A stretch of 64,000 bases of DNA from Undaria pinnatifida (Eukaryota; Sar; Phaeophyceae; Laminariales; Alariaceae): contig JABAKD010000011.1 in the NCBI GenBank assembly GCA_012845835.1, positions 13,478,214 through 13,542,213 of the forward strand, in the 5' to 3' direction. Made by a program: the position numbers and the translations under genes. Positions 62,923-64,000 of this stretch are shown here, piece by piece (position 1 is the first letter of the stretch; every line of letters starts with the position of its first letter). The notes below the pieces were generated by a model. It was not told the DNA's origin. It worked only from the letters and a program-made list of their open reading frames with translations, and ran no database searches.

Positions 62923-63289
62923 TTTAATGGATTCACCATACTGTTTCCAAGACATTTCATTGTTTGTTGTGGCAGAGGGAGACGATACGGTGTACATCCC
63001 ATGTTGCGTTTTACTAAATTATTCGTCGGGGGTATAACAAAAAACGGTTCGCGCCAAGGCAGGGGTAATTTTTTTTTTTTCCTGAGATTCCTCAACTAAG
63101 GAGTACTTGAAAAAGGAAAAAAAAATGTGCTGAAAACGAGAAACTGCTACGAGTATTTGCCGGGATGAGCAACATCCGTAGGACAAGCGAGCGGGCGGTG
63201 GGTGTGTCACGCTGCTTGCAAAGGGGGAGGGATCGACCCTAAATGTATCAAACTCACAGCTGGCGTGTTTGGAAGCTTTTTTTTCGTTT

Positions 63290-63560
63290 GTTTGTTAATC
63301 CCATGGCCTAAGTGAAGGCATGCAACGAAAAGTCGTGCAGGAAACAGAACGAAGTCGTGCAGGAAACAGAACGAAGTCGTCCGGGAAACAGAACGAAGTC
63401 GTGCAGGAAACAGAACGAAGTCGTGCAGAAAAAAGGAAACCCCGTTATTCAGAAATCGATCCGTTTTTCGACAAAAATAACTGCAAACTCTATCGTATGT
63501 ATGATGGCACGCGTCAAGAGTATCACTTTTTTTGCGCCAGAAACAAATTCCGACTGGTCA
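63290..63560 (-). repeat. RepA relic with a 22-bp array
   Basis: atcccatggcctaag leads into five copies of aagtcgtgcaggaaacagaacg (63,329-63,430), then ccccgttattcagaaa, acctct-less centre and tcgtatgtatg. Frames across it repeat ETERS/NEVVQ motifs and are artefacts of the array. Confidence 0.65.
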
Positions 63561-63769
63561 TCGCGCCTCCTCAACAGAGAAAGGAACCACCCGTTACGGT
63601 TACAATACCGTTTTTCTTTGTGCTATGTCGTTCGTGGTACACCTGGGGCTATGGAATTGTTCGTCAGGTTAAGCGTAAAAGCTTGCGCTGTCGGAGTAGT
63701 AGTAGTAACGGTGAACGCCGGTAGGGACAGGACAGCTCAAGCTATCGCTACACCACGGGAGCTGAAAGA

Positions 63770-63885
63770 TGCGCCAGCTAGCGCTGGATTGCGAATGTAA
63801 TTGAGTGTTAAATCGACACACGACGTGCATGAATACAACTATACGTAGCTTTATTCTTCCCCATCCATCAGAAATGAAAAAAAAA
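63770..63885 (+). repeat. Interspersed repeat shared with 14,300-14,460
   Basis: gccagctagcgctggattgcgaatgtaattgagt, cgacgtgcatgaatacaa, ctttattcttcccc. Confidence 0.6.
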
Positions 63886-64000
63886 GGTTTTACGGTTGTT
63901 TCTGAAAGTCAATTTTATATTGGGTTGAGGTACAGAGCTCCACGAAGTCAGGAGCCACCCATATGTTTTTCGGAATAACGCATGAGCCAGTCTGTCGCTT

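Noticed and set aside
63312-63800. Overlapping ORFs of 162 and 134 codons
   Set aside because: They run through a 22-bp array and a RepA relic; the downstream part matches the repeat at 14.3 kb.

Overview
This is a gene-poor, repeat-rich nuclear segment of a eukaryote. Coding information sits in short, GC-rich exons (50 to 280 nt) bounded by ordinary GT..AG signals. Between them lie kilobases of introns and spacer full of diverged interspersed repeats, minisatellites and microsatellites. There is no bacterial gene packing, no rRNA, no CRISPR array and no convincing free-standing long ORF. The all-GT donors, small exons and large introns would suit a flagellated protist or alga such as a brown alga or related stramenopile. 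That placement is inference and nothing here fixes it.

Main find: I could chain one minus-strand gene of at least 19 exons across 62,680 to 18,688 (44 kb, about 2.4 kb coding, about 815 residues). Its codon phases are compatible at every junction. The order of parts is: charged/Gly-rich N-terminal exon, coiled coil, Gly-rich segment ending in an aromatic GFCVFWDYLLGL block, beta-rich exons (IPLNVQTKLVVELQF, GFDLYIDLGCG..VSKVVVRVI, AMIRVDTLNRF, VPLYQRPPP, RVPCASIL), and a C-terminal helical/Pro-rich tail ending at TAA 18,688-18,690. The layout recalls coiled-coil plus C2-like proteins of the CCDC17 type. That match is from memory and only moderately secure.

Left end (1 to 4.9 kb): a plus-strand gene with four phase-compatible exons ends at TAG 4,855-4,857; I do not recognise its product. 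Between 10.2 and 11.8 kb is coding-like minus-strand material: an exon at 11,670-11,757 and an ORF at 10,216-10,575 with a degenerate tandem copy beside it. They may belong to one unrecognised gene.

Repeats: one interspersed family (called RepA here, at least 14 copies) is scattered through introns and spacers. Different internal parts of it have grown locally into different tandem arrays: GGGTTAAGAT-type 10-mers at 18.2 and 53.1 kb, 88-bp units at 6.4 kb, 9-bp units at 16.0 kb, about 41-bp units at 45.2-46.2 kb and about 165-bp units at 58.4-59.5 kb. A second theme is tandem, truncated copies of exon edges lying next to the parent exon (4.8, 10.0, 19.4, 28.5, 44.2-44.9, 52.0-52.2 kb, and 37.5 kb for the exon at 41.9 kb). 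Other elements are tRNA-headed SINE-like copies, remnants of a LINE-type retrotransposon (47.0 and 35.0 kb), a 117-bp element with perfect 33-bp inverted ends, and pentanucleotide arrays.
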